This document shows, in pieces, positions 6,366 to 8,382 of a stretch of 8,382 nt of DNA; position 1 is the stretch's first letter, and each line of letters opens with the position of its first letter. Source of the stretch: JBLIAZ01 sp047632015 (GTDB lineage Bacteria; Bacteroidota; Bacteroidia; Flavobacteriales_C; GCA-002722245). The translations under genes were made by a program, and so were the position numbers. The stretch spans positions 1 to 8,382 of the forward strand of contig JBLIBC010000112.1 in the NCBI GenBank assembly GCA_047632015.1. Direction: 5' to 3'. The notes under the pieces were generated by a model. It saw nothing but the letters and a program-made list of their open reading frames with translations. It ran no database searches and was not told the origin of the DNA.

Positions 6366-6905
6366 TTATTTTCCTTTTGCAATTTTACTCCTAATTGTAC
6401 TTAGGGTTTGTGGCATGATTCCTAAGTAAGAAGCTATCATTTTTTGAGGAACTCGATTAGGTAATTCAGGATATATCTCTATAAAGGATTTATACCTATC
6501 TATTGCTGGAGAACCTAAAAGCATTAAAATCCTATTTTGCAATTTAGACATGTTACGCCAAATTTTTTGCATAGTTTGAAGCATCTGTTCTTTTGAAAGT
6601 TCAGACTGTTTAGCATGGTCTTTTTTCAAAAAAACAATTTCTGAATCTTCTAGGCAATCAATATACAACTTAGTTGATCCGTTAAGTTCAACGGCATCAA
6701 TATCACCAGTAATCCAACCTTCATAAGCGAACATGTAAATGTGTTCTTTTCCAGCACTGTCTATTATATAACTTCTGATAAGCCCTTTTTTAACATAGAT
6801 TGCACTCGCTCTTGTTTGATTAGGTTGTTGAATTAATTCCCCTTTTTTAAAGTGCCTAAGGTCGGTTTCAATATCAATATTTAAAATTTTTTCTAAATCG
6901 CTCAT
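6366..6905 (-). CDS. Crp/Fnr-family transcriptional regulator
   Basis: At 179 residues this is on the short side for the family. An N-terminal cNMP-binding-like beta-barrel (about 15-95) includes the typical F-K-K-G-E-L-I and Y-V-K-K-G-L-I-R-S-Y segments. A long dimerisation helix follows (about 100-130), then a C-terminal winged helix with recognition region V-P-Q-K-M-I-A-S-Y-L-G-I-M-P-Q-T-L-S-T-I-R (152-172). The usual cAMP phosphate-binding E-R motif is not visible, and there is only one cysteine (C84), so neither cAMP binding nor an FNR-type cluster is supported. This matches many Bacteroidota Crp-like regulators of unknown signal. As first gene of the minus-strand cassette, it probably controls the DoxX/Fe-S/OsmC genes and perhaps itself. 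No clean TAnnTTTG box was found upstream. Confidence 0.88.
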   Translation of the reverse strand: MSDLEKILNIDIETDLRHFKKGELIQQPNQTRASAIYVKKGLIRSYIIDSAGKEHIYMFAYEGWITGDIDAVELNGSTKLYIDCLEDSEIVFLKKDHAKQSELSKEQMLQTMQKIWRNMSKLQNRILMLLGSPAIDRYKSFIEIYPELPNRVPQKMIASYLGIMPQTLSTIRSKIAKGK

Positions 6906-7051
6906 CTCTAACGAAGTTAATTACATTGGAGCTGAAAATCTAAAGGTCAATATTTATTTTCTTTTTTTTACAGCGTTATTATACAGGTAATTTTCAATCG
7001 TATTTTATTGATAAGGTTTATATGCAATTCCAAAGAAATCAATGTTTAGGA

Positions 7052-7070
7052 GGTCTTGTTGCATGGATAA
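7052..7070 (+). repeat. IS left inverted repeat
   Basis: GGTCTTGTTGCATGGATAA. It pairs with the right end with one mismatch, at position 13. The GG...CTTGTTG start is typical of IS903-type ends. Confidence 0.92.
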
Positions 7071-7090
7071 CTTCCACAAATTAAAGTTAT

Positions 7091-7098
7091 TAATTTTG
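7091..7098 (+). promoter_or_regulatory. Candidate -7 box of the transposase gene
   Basis: TAATTTTG fits TAnnTTTG and ends four bases before the ATG at 7103. The nearest TTG upstream (7059-7061, inside the left inverted repeat) is about 29 bases away, too far for a standard -33 element, so the promoter would be weak or irregular. Confidence 0.35.
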
Positions 7099-7102
7099 TA
7101 GA

Positions 7103-8029
7103 ATGAGAGCCTACAAACAACAGATTACCAACAGCAGTACCTATACCAACAGCCTTAAGCAACGAGGTAGACTAGACTTCTGGATTGATAAAGACATATT
7201 CTTAAACTGGAATTACAAAGGCAAGCAAACTAAGGGTGGTAAGGTTATTTATTCCGATTTAGCAATTGAACTGGCTTTAATTCTTTCGTACGTCTATAGC
7301 CTGCCACTAAGGCAAACTGAAGGTTTTCTATCGAGTTTACTCCAACTTCACAACTACCAATTAGCCGTACCTGACTATACTACTTTATGCAGGAGGAAAA
7401 GGACATTAGATGTAAGAGATAAACTTAAGAAGTAGAATGGTAAAGAGAACATAGTATTTGCAATTGATGCCAGTGGGCTTAAGTGTTCTGGCGAAAAAGA
7501 ATGGACAGAATCACAATACAGAAGAGCAAGAAGACGAAAGTTCATTAAGATACACGCTGGGATTAACGTAAGCACCAGACATATTCTATTCAATAAATCC
7601 ACCAACTCAAAAGTCTCCTACATATCAGTATTATCAGAAGCTATCGATACTGTTGATGTTAAGTTTGACACCCTGTTTGCTGATGGTGGATACGATTCTA
7701 AGTCTTCGTACCAGCTAACTGAACCAAGCACAAAAGTCATCATACCAACAAGACGTAATGCTATTGCAGACAATAAGACCCATCAAAGAAATGAAGCCAT
7801 TAAGTATATCGGGGAACATCGAAAATCAAGATGGAAACGAGAGTTTGATTATCATCAACGGGCACTCGTAGAGAATCTCTTTAGCCGATGGAAAATCATT
7901 TACGGTGAAAACATACGGTCCAAGAACATTGAAGCTCAACAGACCGAAGTCACGTTAAAATCATTCATTCTAAATAAGATGACTGACCTTGGAATGCCTG
8001 AATGGAAAAGGATTTACTTGTTGAATTAG
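7103..8029 (+). pseudogene. IS903-type DDE transposase interrupted by one in-frame TAG
   Basis: Translation in one unbroken frame gives 308 codons with a single internal stop, TAG at 7433-7435 (codon 111), just before the catalytic domain. There is no frameshift. The N-terminal part (1-110) has the DNA-binding region and P-D-Y-T-T-L-C-R-R. After the stop, all catalytic residues are kept: D122 in A-I-D-A-S-G, D194 in A-D-G-G-Y-D, and E257 within a perfect Y(2)R(3)E(6)K signature (Y250, R253, E257, K264). It ends with L-G-M-P-E-W, as in IS903 relatives. One base change would restore the gene (for instance from CAG, GAG or AAG). As written, the product is a 110-residue fragment with no active site, so the copy is probably inactive on its own but could be moved by a related transposase. 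Confidence 0.9.
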
Positions 8030-8069
8030 GTTGCAAAAAGGAAAGCTTCAGATTCTTTTGGTTGAAAGT

Positions 8070-8088
8070 TTATCCGTGCAACAAGACC
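8070..8088 (-). repeat. IS right inverted repeat
   Basis: On the minus strand the sequence is GGTCTTGTTGCACGGATAA, matching the left end at 18 of 19 bases. Similarity continues inward with a one-base offset (ACTTTCA against CTTCCA). Confidence 0.92.
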
Positions 8089-8170
8089 ATTTTATCATTC
8101 AATAGTAATCATCAAAAGTGTATGAATTTTTTATATTATTGGCTGTAAGACGATGTGTATTTATCTGATA

Positions 8171-8382
8171 TTAGTTAATATCCCGATAGGATGATGGACT
8201 AGTACCTGTTTTGGATTTAAAAAATTTGCTAAAATGTTGAGAATATTCAAAACCTAAGTTATGAGCTATTTCCCCCATGTTTTTATCGGAGCCTAGTAAC
8301 ATCGACTTTGCTTTTTCAATAATGTGCACATGAATATGCTCTTTAGCACTTCTTCCTGTTTCTTGCTTTAATAAATCGCTCA
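8171..8382 (-). CDS. AraC-family transcriptional regulator, C-terminal part (runs off the window)
   Basis: The last 69 residues and the TAA stop (8173-8171) of an AraC/XylS-type regulator are present; the 5' part lies beyond the right edge. The visible part spans most of the double helix-turn-helix domain. It begins S-D-L-L-K-Q-E-T-G-R-S-A-K-E-H-I, continues with I-I-E-K-A-K-S-M-L-L and I-A-H-N-L-G-F-E-Y-S-Q-H-F-S-K-F-F-K, and ends with the signature T-G-T-S-P-S-S-Y-R. No effector can be named because the sensing domain is outside the window. No clear terminator is seen in the 82 bases between its stop and the insertion sequence. Confidence 0.93.
   Translation of the reverse strand, partial: SDLLKQETGRSAKEHIHVHIIEKAKSMLLGSDKNMGEIAHNLGFEYSQHFSKFFKSKTGTSPSSYRDIN

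Larger units (their letters stand above)
7052..8088 (+). mobile_element. IS5-family (IS903-type) insertion sequence, 1037 bp
   Basis: The element is bounded by 19-base terminal inverted repeats matching at 18 of 19 positions and holds one transposase frame of the IS903 type. Length and gene size (about 1.04 kb, 308 codons) are normal for the group. The expected 9-base target duplication is not seen: the left flank is TGTTTAGGA and the right flank ATTTTATCA, which agree at five of nine positions. It lies 146 bases upstream of the Crp/Fnr start and 82 bases past the end of the AraC-type gene, so it breaks no gene. Confidence 0.92.

Noticed and set aside
6366..6905. FNR-type oxygen-sensing regulator or true cAMP receptor
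   Set aside because: There is only one cysteine, and the cAMP phosphate-binding motif is not visible, so neither ligand can be claimed.
7103..7435. Independent 110-residue protein
   Set aside because: It continues in the same frame after TAG into the transposase catalytic domain, so it is the front part of a broken gene.
7430..7440. Programmed frameshift in the transposase
   Set aside because: Both halves are in the same frame and sum to the normal 308 codons; no slippery run is needed.
7375..7605. 76-codon minus-strand open frame in the insertion sequence
   Set aside because: Antisense to the transposase catalytic region; composition is that of a shadow frame.
1..8382. CRISPR array or tandem repeat tract
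   Set aside because: No regularly spaced repeats were seen anywhere in the window.

Overview
The window is AT-rich, densely coding DNA that most likely comes from a Bacteroidota (Flavobacteriia-type) chromosome. The evidence is the repeated TAnnTTTG (-7 type) promoter boxes upstream of genes, the absence of clear Shine-Dalgarno sites, and the protein types: a DoxX membrane protein, a Bacteroidota-style Crp/Fnr regulator and a propeller-sensor-like cyclase. The genus cannot be fixed from sequence reading alone.

Left part (1-4582) is ordinary chromosome. A minus-strand polytopic GT-C-like membrane protein (7-1410) is divergent from a plus-strand run: a membrane-anchored class III nucleotide cyclase fused to an HD-type phosphohydrolase domain (1489-3120), then hisH (3125-3709) and hisA (3706-4425), then tRNA-Arg(TCT) (4509-4582) with an intrinsic terminator. 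The divergent promoter region holds a perfect 15-bp palindrome and one TAnnTTTG box facing each way. The cyclase carries the Lys/Asp pair expected for ATP. With a PDE-like HD domain on the same chain, it could both make and remove a cyclic nucleotide. Its N-terminus looks like what remains of a larger propeller/Y_Y_Y sensor. hisH and hisA lack hisF next to them.

Middle part (4584-6905): after a 0.2-kb non-coding stretch with two tRNA-T-arm-like sequences, five minus-strand genes form a compact cassette. In transcription order they are a Crp/Fnr-family regulator, a DoxX-like membrane protein, a small (4Fe-4S) mono-cluster protein with a TTG start, an OsmC-family thiol protein (ATGA overlap with the previous gene) and a lipoprotein with a receiver-like fold that lacks the phospho-acceptor Asp. 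The likely theme is redox or thiol stress.

Right part (7052-8382): a 1037-bp IS5-family (IS903-type) insertion sequence with intact terminal inverted repeats. Its 308-codon transposase is intact apart from one in-frame TAG. There is no convincing target duplication. Beyond it, the C-terminal end of an AraC-family regulator runs off the window on the minus strand.
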